A DNA stretch of 64,000 bases from JBDGRJ01 sp042218065. Lineage in GTDB: Bacteria; Patescibacteriota; Patescibacteriia; Magasanikbacterales; UBA922. Positions 42,540 through 49,334 of the stretch are shown one piece after another. The position numbers and the translations under genes were made by a program. The notes below the pieces were generated by a model, which worked only from the letters and a program-made list of their open reading frames with translations, was not told where the DNA came from and did no database searches. The stretch is taken from NCBI GenBank assembly GCA_042218065.1, contig JBDGRL010000012.1, positions 1-64,000 on the forward strand, given 5' to 3'. Each line of letters starts with the position of its first letter. Within the stretch, counting starts at the first letter, position 1.

Positions 42540-42944
42540 ATGCAAGAATGTGATTTTTGTAAAATTGTAGATGGAGAAATCCCTAACCATACAGTGTATG
42601 AAGATAACCACTCGCTAGCATTTTTGGATATAAACCCTCAGGCAAAAGGTCATACGATAGTGATTCCCAAAGTGCATGCAGAAACTTATTTTGATTTGAA
42701 TGAAGAGCTTGTAAAAGAACTATTTAAGGCAGTGCAAAGAGCTATGGAGAATATAGATTCTAAGATTAACCCAGACGGGTACAATGTAGGCTGGAACCAA
42801 GGAAAAGCTGGTGGCCAGGTTGTACCGCACCTGCATGTGCACATTATGCCCCGATGGGAAGACGACGGCGGAGGCAATATGCACTCTATAGTAGACAGCC
42901 CAGGTGATATGAAAGTGGAGGAGGTAGCTGAATTGTTTAATTAA
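42540..42944 (+). CDS. HIT family hydrolase (HinT-like)
   Basis: A 134-aa nucleotide-binding protein. The histidine triad HLHVH is at residues 97-101 in VVPHLHVHIMPR, and the N terminus CDFCKIVDGEIP with GHTIVIPK is typical of HinT, which hydrolyses adenosine phosphoramidates. The acidic tail is short. It is 15 bp after the GT-C gene and 8 bp before a NUDIX gene, so probably part of a longer operon. Confidence 0.93.
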   Translation: MQECDFCKIVDGEIPNHTVYEDNHSLAFLDINPQAKGHTIVIPKVHAETYFDLNEELVKELFKAVQRAMENIDSKINPDGYNVGWNQGKAGGQVVPHLHVHIMPRWEDDGGGNMHSIVDSPGDMKVEEVAELFN

Positions 42945-42952
42945 TAAATGGT

Positions 42953-43552
42953 ATGGCGAATAGGCCCGAGAAGATATCAGAAGAAGAAATACACGAAAAC
43001 CCCTGGTGGAGCTACAAGCACGATAAATATAAATTGCCAAGCGGAGAAGAGGGTGACTATTATTATGCTGATACAGAAGGTGGAGTAATGGTAGTGCCGG
43101 TACTCCCAGACGGGAAACTGGGACTGATTCGGCAGTACAGATACCTTGCAGACAAAAAGGGGATAGAGTTCCCCGGAGGTCAAATACTGGAAAATAAGAG
43201 CCCTGAAGAGTCAGCCAGGGTTGAGCTGAGAGAAGAAACGGGGTTTATAGCTGATGGATTTACTCAGGTAGCTACATTTGAAGTAGCTCCCGGCTTTGCC
43301 AAAGACAAAGCACACTTATTTTTAGCTCAAGTTGAAGAGCAAAAACAGCAGCAACTAGACAGCTCTGAAAATATAGAGGTTTTATCGAGGAGAGTAGATG
43401 AATTTCAGGAAATGATTACACGTGGGGATATTTTCCACGGTATGACTCTCGCCGCTTGGAGCTTGGTGTCTCCATATTTTGAACGTCTACATGAAGAACC
43501 GAGAGAAAAATCGCCAAAAGTAAAGCAGATTCTAGATAAAATATTTCGTTAA
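42953..43552 (+). CDS. NUDIX hydrolase, first of a tandem pair
   Basis: A 199-aa protein resembling ADP-ribose pyrophosphatase-type NUDIX enzymes. The NUDIX box reads GGQILENKSPEESARVELRE followed by ETGF: the metal-binding E-x-x-E-E core is intact, but the first conserved Glu is Lys and the conserved Arg is Val. An N-terminal extension (ENPWWSYKHDKYKLPSGE) is shared with the next gene, so the two arose by duplication. Substrate is unknown. The stop overlaps the next start by one base. Confidence 0.88.
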   Translation: MANRPEKISEEEIHENPWWSYKHDKYKLPSGEEGDYYYADTEGGVMVVPVLPDGKLGLIRQYRYLADKKGIEFPGGQILENKSPEESARVELREETGFIADGFTQVATFEVAPGFAKDKAHLFLAQVEEQKQQQLDSSENIEVLSRRVDEFQEMITRGDIFHGMTLAAWSLVSPYFERLHEEPREKSPKVKQILDKIFR

Positions 43553-44109
43553 TGACAGCTAAATTTAATAAAAAGTCTGAAGAGGTCGTAGCTAAAAATC
43601 CTTATTGGGTTTATAAGCATGATAAATATGAGCTACCTAATGGAGAGGATAGTGACTATTATTATGCCGATATTAATGATTTTGTAATGATTGTGCCTGT
43701 CTTAGATAGTGAAACCTTAGTTGCTATTAAAGAGTTTAGGTATTTACTTCAGGATTATAGCATAGAACTGCCGGGTGGTTATTGTGAGGATGACAAAACT
43801 ATAAAAGATTCAGCTAAGAGCGAGCTTAAAGAAGAAACAGGATATGGTGTAGATAAGTTGGAGAAAGTTGGTAGTTTCGGGTCTTCGCCGGGGGTTATGA
43901 AAAACACCACCCATGTTTTTTGGGCTTCTGTATCAAAAAAAGATAAACAAAAACTTGATGAGTCTGAGGAGATAGAAGTGCTTGAGATGTCAATAAAAAA
44001 ATTTCAAAGGTTAATAAAAGAGGATAAGGTCAAACATGGAGAAACATTGGGGGCATGGACACTAGTTTCTGCAAAAATACAAAGGGAAGTTGATAGTTTT
44101 AATATATAA
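43552..44109 (+). CDS. NUDIX hydrolase, second of a tandem pair
   Basis: A 185-aa paralogue of the preceding protein: it shares NPYWVYKHDKYELPNGEDSD and the strand order. Its NUDIX box is GGYCEDDKTIKDSAKSELKE followed by ETGY, again with Lys in place of the first Glu, and Ser in place of Arg. Shared deviations suggest a subfamily trait and not decay. It lies 2 bp before rmlB, so a role with nucleotide sugars is possible. Confidence 0.87.
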   Translation: MTAKFNKKSEEVVAKNPYWVYKHDKYELPNGEDSDYYYADINDFVMIVPVLDSETLVAIKEFRYLLQDYSIELPGGYCEDDKTIKDSAKSELKEETGYGVDKLEKVGSFGSSPGVMKNTTHVFWASVSKKDKQKLDESEEIEVLEMSIKKFQRLIKEDKVKHGETLGAWTLVSAKIQREVDSFNI

Positions 44110-44111
44110 AC

Positions 44112-45122
44112 ATGAATTTACTAGTAACTGGAGGTGCTGGTTTTATCGGTAGTAACTTCATCCATTATTGGCTGGATGAAAACCCTGAGGATGAGGTTGT
44201 AAACCTTGATCTTCTTACTTATGCCGGTAATTTAGAGAATTTAAAAGATGTGGAGAACAACCCAAACTACTCTTTTATTAAGGGTGATATAACTAACAAA
44301 GAGTTAGTGGAGGATGTCATCAGAGAGCATGAAATCGACACTATCGTACATTTTGCAGCTGAAAGTCATGTAGACCGATCCATAATGAATTGTGAGGATT
44401 TTGTGCACACAAATGTAGTTGGCACTTACTCTTTGTTAGAGCAAGCTAGAGATTTTAACCTAAATTTTCATCATGTCTCTACTGATGAGGTCTTTGGAGA
44501 GCTGGATCCGGAAGACCCGCCTTTTGATGAAAATACCGACTATGACCCGCAAAGCCCGTATGCGGCCTCAAAAGCAGGGTCTGATCATCTGGTTCGTTCT
44601 TATCATAATACTTACGATTTAGAGGTGACTATCTCCAACTGTTCTAATAACTATGGACCATACCAATTTCCGGAAAAAATTATTCCTTTGTTTATTTCGA
44701 ATCTAATGACTGATGAAAAGGTTCCGGTCTATGGTGATGGAAAACAGCGTAGAGACTGGATACATGTAGATGATCACAGCCGAGGAGTTGAAAAGATTAT
44801 AAAAGATGGGGAGTCGGGAGAAACATATTGTTTGGGAGGTGACAGTGAAATGACAAACTTAGAGCTTACTAAAACTTTGCTGGAGTTGATGGACAAGGAT
44901 GAGTCATATATAAAACACGTAAAAGACAGGCCCGGCCACGATAGAAGGTATGCTATAGATTTCTCTAAGGCTAAAGAGAAGCTCGGTTGGGAGCCACAAA
45001 TTGAGTTTAGACAAGGACTTAAAAATACCATTGAGTGGTACGAACAAAACCAGGAGTGGGTGAAAAGATGTAAAAGCGGCGAGTACAGAGATTACTATAA
45101 GCAGCAATATAAAAAAAGATAA
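44112..45122 (+). CDS. rmlB: dTDP-glucose 4,6-dehydratase
   Basis: A 336-aa extended short-chain dehydrogenase that turns dTDP-glucose into dTDP-4-keto-6-deoxyglucose. The NAD motif GGAGFIGS is at 7-14, the catalytic TDE at 124-126 (VSTDEVFGEL), and the Y-x-x-x-K pair at Y150 and K154. NNYGPYQFPEKIIPL and the C-terminal RPGHDRRYAIDFSKAKEKLG are typical of RmlB. It is followed 9 bp later by the NRS/ER-like gene, so the pair forms a 6-deoxyhexose module. Confidence 0.94.
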   Translation: MNLLVTGGAGFIGSNFIHYWLDENPEDEVVNLDLLTYAGNLENLKDVENNPNYSFIKGDITNKELVEDVIREHEIDTIVHFAAESHVDRSIMNCEDFVHTNVVGTYSLLEQARDFNLNFHHVSTDEVFGELDPEDPPFDENTDYDPQSPYAASKAGSDHLVRSYHNTYDLEVTISNCSNNYGPYQFPEKIIPLFISNLMTDEKVPVYGDGKQRRDWIHVDDHSRGVEKIIKDGESGETYCLGGDSEMTNLELTKTLLELMDKDESYIKHVKDRPGHDRRYAIDFSKAKEKLGWEPQIEFRQGLKNTIEWYEQNQEWVKRCKSGEYRDYYKQQYKKR

Positions 45123-45131
45123 TTAAATTTT

Positions 45132-45983
45132 ATGAAAATATTAATTATCGGTGATGGCTTCATTGGGAACAGATGTGCAAATTCCTGGGAAGATGAAGCT
45201 GTAATTTCAGACAAAAGGATAAACTCTACTGAAGATATAGTTTCTGAGATTGAAAAATACAAACCTGATGCCGTACTCAATGCGGCTGGGCGTACAGGAA
45301 GACCAAATGTAGACTGGTGCGAAGATAATCAGCTGGAAACTATTGTAGGAAATACAAAGCTTCCGATAATACTAGCAGAAGGGTGTCATGAAACTGATAC
45401 TTATTTGCTTCATGTTGGGTCCGGTTGTATCTTCTATGGTGAGTCACATCATGAGGACGGAAAGTGGAGAGAAGATGATCACGGCAACCCTGAACCAGTA
45501 TATTCACGTACAAAGTGGGCTGCCGATCTTACTCTTTCAACTCTGGAAAATGTAGGTATTGCTCGGATCAGGATGCCGATTGATCATGTTCCCAGCCCCA
45601 GAAATCTGATTGATAAGCTAATAAATTATGAGAAGGTAATAGATGTAGAAAACAGTGTTACTATCGTAGAAGATATGATAGACGTTTTTTATCAACTATT
45701 AGAGCAAAAAGGAGAAGAGATTTATCATGTAACCAATCCCGGCACTTTAAAGCACAGGGATATCATAAGCCACTATAAGGAATATGTAGACCCCGACCAT
45801 GATAATGAGTGGATTACCGAAGAGGAGTTAGTTGAACTGGGATTAGCCGATAAAGAGAGATCAAACAATTTTCTTCACTCTAGTAACTTAGAAGATTTGG
45901 GGATAGAAATGAGGCACATTCAAGATGCTATCGAAGATACGATGAAAAAATATGCAGAATTAAAGAAGATAAATAATGACTAA
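45132..45983 (+). CDS. NRS/ER-like 3,5-epimerase/4-keto-reductase (rhamnose synthesis)
   Basis: A 283-aa short-chain dehydrogenase. The NAD(P) motif is GDGFIGNR (7-14) and Y-x-x-x-K is Y124/K128. The stretch GRTGRPNVDWCE at 53-64, then GCIFYG (98-103), RIRMPIDHVPSPRNLIDKL, YEKVIDVENSVTIVEDM and VTNPG follow closely the plant nucleotide-rhamnose synthase/epimerase-reductase (UER1, C-terminal half of RHM) and its mimivirus homologue, as I remember them. Those enzymes do both steps normally split between RmlC and RmlD. With rmlB upstream and no rmlC or rmlD seen in the window, synthesis of activated L-rhamnose is the likely role. A plain RmlD-like reductase is the alternative. Confidence 0.82.
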   Translation: MKILIIGDGFIGNRCANSWEDEAVISDKRINSTEDIVSEIEKYKPDAVLNAAGRTGRPNVDWCEDNQLETIVGNTKLPIILAEGCHETDTYLLHVGSGCIFYGESHHEDGKWREDDHGNPEPVYSRTKWAADLTLSTLENVGIARIRMPIDHVPSPRNLIDKLINYEKVIDVENSVTIVEDMIDVFYQLLEQKGEEIYHVTNPGTLKHRDIISHYKEYVDPDHDNEWITEEELVELGLADKERSNNFLHSSNLEDLGIEMRHIQDAIEDTMKKYAELKKINND

Positions 45984-46719
45984 TACACATCAACCTAAAA
46001 GTTACGATGAATTCGATAAACGCGAATGGTGGAATGAAGCTGAAAAAGAAATATTTAAAAAAGTTACCGCCGAAAAATTACCGGAATCTGTTCCAGATGC
46101 TGTAGTCTGGATCGAAGGGGATGCAAGGGATAGAGTAGATAAGACTATGGAAGTATTGGAATATTATAACCATAAACCAAAGCTAATTTTATCCGGTGGG
46201 CTAGAAGGAAACCCATATCGACCAGACTCTGATTTGCGACCCGACGGTGGAAATATCCCTTCCTGGGAGATAAAAGAAGAATTCCTCGAGCGAGGAGTAG
46301 ATAAGGAAAATATAATTTTAGAAGATGAATCTCGCAACGGTTTAGAGCAAGCAATCAATGATGTCGAGATTGCAAAGAAACGAGACTATGACAGCTTAGT
46401 CTTGGTTGCTTCAACTTGGCATCAGCCGAGGTTATTTTTGACTTTTGTCAATCAGCTACATGAACAAGATGCTTTGGATATTGAGCTGATTAACCAACCG
46501 GAGACCAGCTATCCACTAGATAGAAAAATTCCTGGCCGAGGAAAAGATACATTGGAGATGCTACAAGAGGATCTCTGGAAAATAACTGAATACAATGAAA
46601 ATGGAACTGTTGCTAAAGCTGAAGTTGAGCTGGAGTATTTGGAAAGGTTTGAGAAAGAGTATGAAGAAGTCAGTGAAAAGATTGAAGAAATTGTCGAAGA
46701 AATTGAGTTAAAAAAGTAG
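45976..46719 (+). CDS. Soluble YdcF-like DUF218 protein
   Basis: A 247-aa protein with the DUF218 core: AVVWIEGDARDRVDKTMEVL, LILSGGLEGNPY, the EFLERGVDKENIILEDESRNG stretch (split here as EFLERGVDKENI and LEDESRNG), and STWHQPRLF. Unlike the DUF218 protein at 15946-16608 it has no membrane helix, and it ends in a charged coil (about 205-247). It overlaps the NRS/ER gene by 8 bp, so it belongs to the sugar operon. Family enzymatic activity is not established. Confidence 0.78.
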   Translation: MTNTHQPKSYDEFDKREWWNEAEKEIFKKVTAEKLPESVPDAVVWIEGDARDRVDKTMEVLEYYNHKPKLILSGGLEGNPYRPDSDLRPDGGNIPSWEIKEEFLERGVDKENIILEDESRNGLEQAINDVEIAKKRDYDSLVLVASTWHQPRLFLTFVNQLHEQDALDIELINQPETSYPLDRKIPGRGKDTLEMLQEDLWKITEYNENGTVAKAEVELEYLERFEKEYEEVSEKIEEIVEEIELKK

Positions 46720-46720
46720 T

Positions 46721-48253
46721 ATGTCACCCCCAAACCGAGGAGATAATAATAGAGATCCTGGAAAATTAGGCGATGAAAATTCTGTAAATAACCCAGAACA
46801 AGAACCTGGAGAAGAGTTTTTAGACCCTAATCAAAAACCTGAAAGATATTATGGTGAGCCTGGTAGTTTGTCTGAAAAGTTAGAGTTAATAGATAAAGTT
46901 ATTCTAAGAAGAGATGCTGATTTGTTAGTTGAGGAAGACTTAATGACTGATGATCAATTGATGGAGTATTTAGTATTGGTTGAGGGTGAGCAGTCAGAGC
47001 AGATAGTTCGTATGATTAGAAGTTTTAACGTTTTAGTTGAAGACTTTACTTCGCAAGATGAAGATCCTTTTTCAGTTGAGGGAATTAGAAAAATAGCTAA
47101 TAGAACTGGCTTGGATCGTCCTAGTTTTTTTACCAAGATAGCCAAAGCATATTTTCACATGGGCCAATTTGATCCCTCTTTTTTTCTTACAAGTGAAAGA
47201 TTGACAAAAGCGGTACTTGATCTAAAAGAGGGAGAAATTTCTCCGATAGAAAAAGCTGATGCGGTTGAAACCTTAGGTTCTATTCAGGATAAATTTGGAG
47301 ATCAAGCCAGTGCTTATAAACTAAAAGAAAGCGGATTACAAGTTTTAAATCATTCAGATATGCAAGATGTAAATCAAGCATGGTTAAAAGCAAAGTGTCT
47401 CCACGGAATGGCTGACTATCAAATAGATGATGAGAGAGTTCCTAATGAAAAGATAGAAGATAGATTTGAAGAGGTAGAACAGATCCTCCGTGATATTCAA
47501 GATGAAGCTCATGTAGCTAGAACAAAACTAGATATAGCAAAGTTTCATATTCAAAATGAGGATTATAAAAAAGCTCACCAATATGCAAGCCAGGCTTATG
47601 AAGAATTACACGAAACTGGTTATATTAGGAAATTGCCGGACGCAGCTGAGATTATGAGGGATAGTCAAGAACAACTTAGTTCGGATGCACAAATTGTAAG
47701 AAGAATAGAACAAATCCAAACGCAAGACAGAGAAGCAATACAACCTAAAAGAGAAGATTTAGTTGAACTTAAAGAAACAGAAGAAAAGTTAAAACCAGCT
47801 AGAGTTTTATTAAAACTCCCAAGCTCTTCTGGAGAAACTGTGTATTTTGTTAAAAAAGATTCTGATGGAAGTTATGAGCTGCCAGAAATTGAAGGTTTGG
47901 AGAGTGGGGAGGGTTTTTCTAAGTTTGAAATGTTAAAAAATTTAGAAAGAATGCTAGCAGAGAATTTATCTGAGTCAGAAGATGCAGAATTAGAAAAAAT
48001 TACATCTAATCATCCAGTCATTCCTACAGGTGAGGAAAAAAGAAGTGAAGATCGAGAGGTGCAATTATATAAAATAGATCTAACATCAGGACCACAAGAT
48101 AAAATACCAGAGGTGAAACCTGGTGAGCTTGAAAAAAAAGAAAAATTTTGCTATGTTGCTATGAAATATGAAGAATTAAAGAGTAATCAAGAAAATTTTG
48201 ATTCTGAATCGCAAAAATTGATTGAAGGAGAAATTGAATATCAAGGAGAGTAA
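46721..48253 (+). CDS. Large acidic cytoplasmic protein, TPR-like middle and NUDIX-like end
   Basis: A 510-aa soluble, Glu-rich protein. Residues about 130-320 look like helical hairpin repeats of the TPR kind (AKAYFHMGQFDPS, IAKFHIQNEDYKKAHQYASQAYE). Residues about 365-500 have the strand and helix order of a NUDIX fold (VLLKLPSSSGETVYFVKK, YELPEIEGLESGEG, then a helix) but with no recognisable NUDIX box, so any such domain would be inactive. Both calls are tentative. Last gene of the sugar operon, 1 bp after the DUF218 gene; its 3' end overlaps the promoter of the GC-rich island. Confidence 0.55.
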   Translation: MSPPNRGDNNRDPGKLGDENSVNNPEQEPGEEFLDPNQKPERYYGEPGSLSEKLELIDKVILRRDADLLVEEDLMTDDQLMEYLVLVEGEQSEQIVRMIRSFNVLVEDFTSQDEDPFSVEGIRKIANRTGLDRPSFFTKIAKAYFHMGQFDPSFFLTSERLTKAVLDLKEGEISPIEKADAVETLGSIQDKFGDQASAYKLKESGLQVLNHSDMQDVNQAWLKAKCLHGMADYQIDDERVPNEKIEDRFEEVEQILRDIQDEAHVARTKLDIAKFHIQNEDYKKAHQYASQAYEELHETGYIRKLPDAAEIMRDSQEQLSSDAQIVRRIEQIQTQDREAIQPKREDLVELKETEEKLKPARVLLKLPSSSGETVYFVKKDSDGSYELPEIEGLESGEGFSKFEMLKNLERMLAENLSESEDAELEKITSNHPVIPTGEEKRSEDREVQLYKIDLTSGPQDKIPEVKPGELEKKEKFCYVAMKYEELKSNQENFDSESQKLIEGEIEYQGE

Positions 48254-48262
48254 AAATATTAC
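48234..48262 (+). promoter_or_regulatory. Putative promoter of the GC-rich island
   Basis: TTGAAT (48234-48239), 17-base spacer, TATTAC (48257-48262), overlapping the end of the preceding CDS. The transcript would start at about 48269, giving a leader of roughly 150 nt. Confidence 0.45.
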
Positions 48263-48280
48263 GACTAAATCGAAACAACT

Positions 48281-48416
48281 GCAGGCATAGCTAGCTGGAT
48301 TTTTTTAATTTAGCTAGGTGTGCCTGCCTCGCTGAGGAGGACACCCGCCAAAACTTCCCGCTGGGAATAAGTGGCGTCGTTATAGTCCGTAAACCTTTCC
48401 GCGAATGCGGAGGTTT
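48281..48416 (+). promoter_or_regulatory. Structured leader with SD-sequestering hairpin
   Basis: The 5' leader of the GC-rich ORF can form a hairpin from GCAGGCA (48281-48287) and TGCCTGC (48321-48327) with further pairing inside, a second stem around CCTC/GAGG, a third from CGCC/GGCG around CTTCCCGCTGGGAATAAG, and a final hairpin AAACC-(bulge)-TCCGC-GAAT-GCGGA-GGTTT at 48391-48416. The SD GGAGG (48409-48413) is inside the 3' arm of the last stem, 6 bases from ATG 48420. It would hide the ribosome site unless opened. Not matched to any riboswitch class I know. Confidence 0.5.
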
Positions 48417-48419
48417 GTG

Positions 48420-49034
48420 ATGAGTAACGAGCAACGGAGAGTCGTCTCGCTGGACGAAGTCCGCGAGACGCTCGCCGACGAATTTGGGGAAAAGGTCTTG
48501 ATTGACCTGATTCCACAGATCGACGAGTCCCAGTGGGTCCTCGACCTCTGGGCCGAGCTCGATGGGGCACAACCTCATGATGAGTGGGTCGCTGGTCGTC
48601 GAGATCGGCGATTCTTCGATGTGGGGGTTCGTAACCCCTATCTCGATCCCCCTCAAGGAGCGCCATGGGGGCAACTCGAGATCAGGGAGGAGCCGACGAT
48701 TCAGCCGGACCAGTCCGGCAACCGGATCGTCGGGTACGTCCTCATCGAGTCGCTTCGGCTCGAATACGGATCGGCCGTGCGTGTCACGGCCAGCTCCGTC
48801 TCGAACGATGAGGCGGAGATCTGCGTCGACGACCAGCCGGCGATCGAGTCGGAGGACGAGGTCCACGGGATGTTTCGCACAAACGGCCCCCGAATCAACG
48901 GGGACGTGTTGGTGATCGAACGCCCGGTCGAATCCGCTGAGGGCGATGGGTGGGGAACCCCCAATGCCCTCATCAAGCAGGCCGAAGATCAAAAAGTCGG
49001 TCAAGGTCTGCGTCAAGCGGGCCTCGTCGAGTAA
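48420..49034 (+). CDS. GC-rich orphan protein, 204 aa
   Basis: Start ATG 48420 is set by GGAGG 6 bases upstream (an ATG at 48405 lies inside the SD hairpin). Base composition and codon use (CGN, GTC, GAG, CTC) are far from the neighbouring AT-rich genes, pointing to horizontal origin. The protein is acidic, soluble, with a helical N part (DEVRETLADEFGEKVLIDLI), a Trp-rich segment, and a beta-rich middle (GNRIVGYVLIESLRLEYG, AVRVTASSVSNDEAEICVDD). No family recognised. The antisense frame is also open, as is common in GC-rich genes, but lacks an SD. Confidence 0.65.
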   Translation: MSNEQRRVVSLDEVRETLADEFGEKVLIDLIPQIDESQWVLDLWAELDGAQPHDEWVAGRRDRRFFDVGVRNPYLDPPQGAPWGQLEIREEPTIQPDQSGNRIVGYVLIESLRLEYGSAVRVTASSVSNDEAEICVDDQPAIESEDEVHGMFRTNGPRINGDVLVIERPVESAEGDGWGTPNALIKQAEDQKVGQGLRQAGLVE

Positions 49035-49046
49035 TTGAACACCAAC

Positions 49047-49206
49047 ACCCCGAGTCGCGAACCCACGGACTTCACGGCCCGTGCTGAAGCGGCTCGGGGT
49101 TGAGCCCCAGGAAAGGTAAGCCTGAGAATGGCGGAGCCGAATTTCCGAGAGGAGGGAGCCTAGCGTGTTAACGTGAGGCTAGCAGGTTCGAATCCTGCCC
49201 GGGGCA
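49047..49206 (+). ncRNA. Structured GC-rich RNA with a tRNA-like 3' end (unassigned)
   Basis: A chain of stems follows the orphan ORF: ACCCCGAG (49047-49054) with CTCGGGGT (49093-49100), enclosing a smaller hairpin; AGCCT/AGGCT (49157-49180); then GCAGG-TTCGAAT-CCTGC (49182-49198), a perfect T-arm with the invariant TTCGAAT loop, followed by CCGGGGC and a discriminator-like A (49206). This is exactly a tRNA 3' end, but no acceptable D-arm, anticodon arm or clean 5' acceptor precedes it (best is GCCCCAG at 49104 with one mismatch and an abnormal D region). It may be a tRNA fragment left by integration, or the end of an unknown structured RNA. Confidence 0.4.
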
Positions 49207-49244
49207 TTTTGCACGATTGTTCGATCTTTGTAGAATTTGGGGGA

Positions 49245-49267
49245 GCCTAGAACAGTTTGTTCTAGGC
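49245..49267 (+). other. Perfect 10-bp hairpin
   Basis: GCCTAGAACA (49245-49254) and TGTTCTAGGC (49258-49267) pair around GTT. No T-tract follows directly; the terminator hairpin starts 2 bp later, so both probably belong to the 3' end of one transcript. Confidence 0.6.
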
Positions 49268-49268
49268 A

Positions 49269-49310
49269 ATACAAAAGCTCACCAAATCTGGTGAGTTTTT
49301 GTATTTTTTG
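49269..49310 (+). terminator. Rho-independent terminator of the island
   Basis: Arms 49269-49285 and 49290-49306 pair over 17 bp (one G-T wobble) with a 4-nt loop, followed by TTTT. It closes the GC-rich island and stands just before the MFS gene. Its A-rich left flank would let it act in both directions. Confidence 0.85.
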
Positions 49311-49334
49311 CTATAGTTTGAAAAAATAATTTTT

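Noticed and set aside
48261..48390. Group I intron core: ACGACTA and TAGTCCGT can pair like P7 with a bulge
   Set aside because: The P/Q/P3-P6 elements would have to lie inside the preceding protein gene, no exon junction is visible, and the promoter would start after the first strand. Probably chance.
48291..49016. 241-aa antisense frame in the GC-rich island
   Set aside because: Typical shadow frame of a GC-rich gene; no SD, and the plus-strand ORF has SD, promoter and terminator.
49104..49206. Complete tRNA (including tRNA-Sec) ending at 49206
   Set aside because: The 5' acceptor GCCCCAG has a mismatch, the supposed D-arm has only 3 bp and a 4-nt loop, no 7-nt anticodon loop can be placed, and no TCA anticodon is present for tRNA-Sec. 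Kept only as a tRNA-like 3' end.
49047..49206. tmRNA, SRP RNA or RNase P RNA
   Set aside because: Key conserved sequences (GGATTCGAC of tmRNA, GGAAGGAAGCAGCC of SRP RNA, GAGGAAAGTCC of RNase P) are absent.
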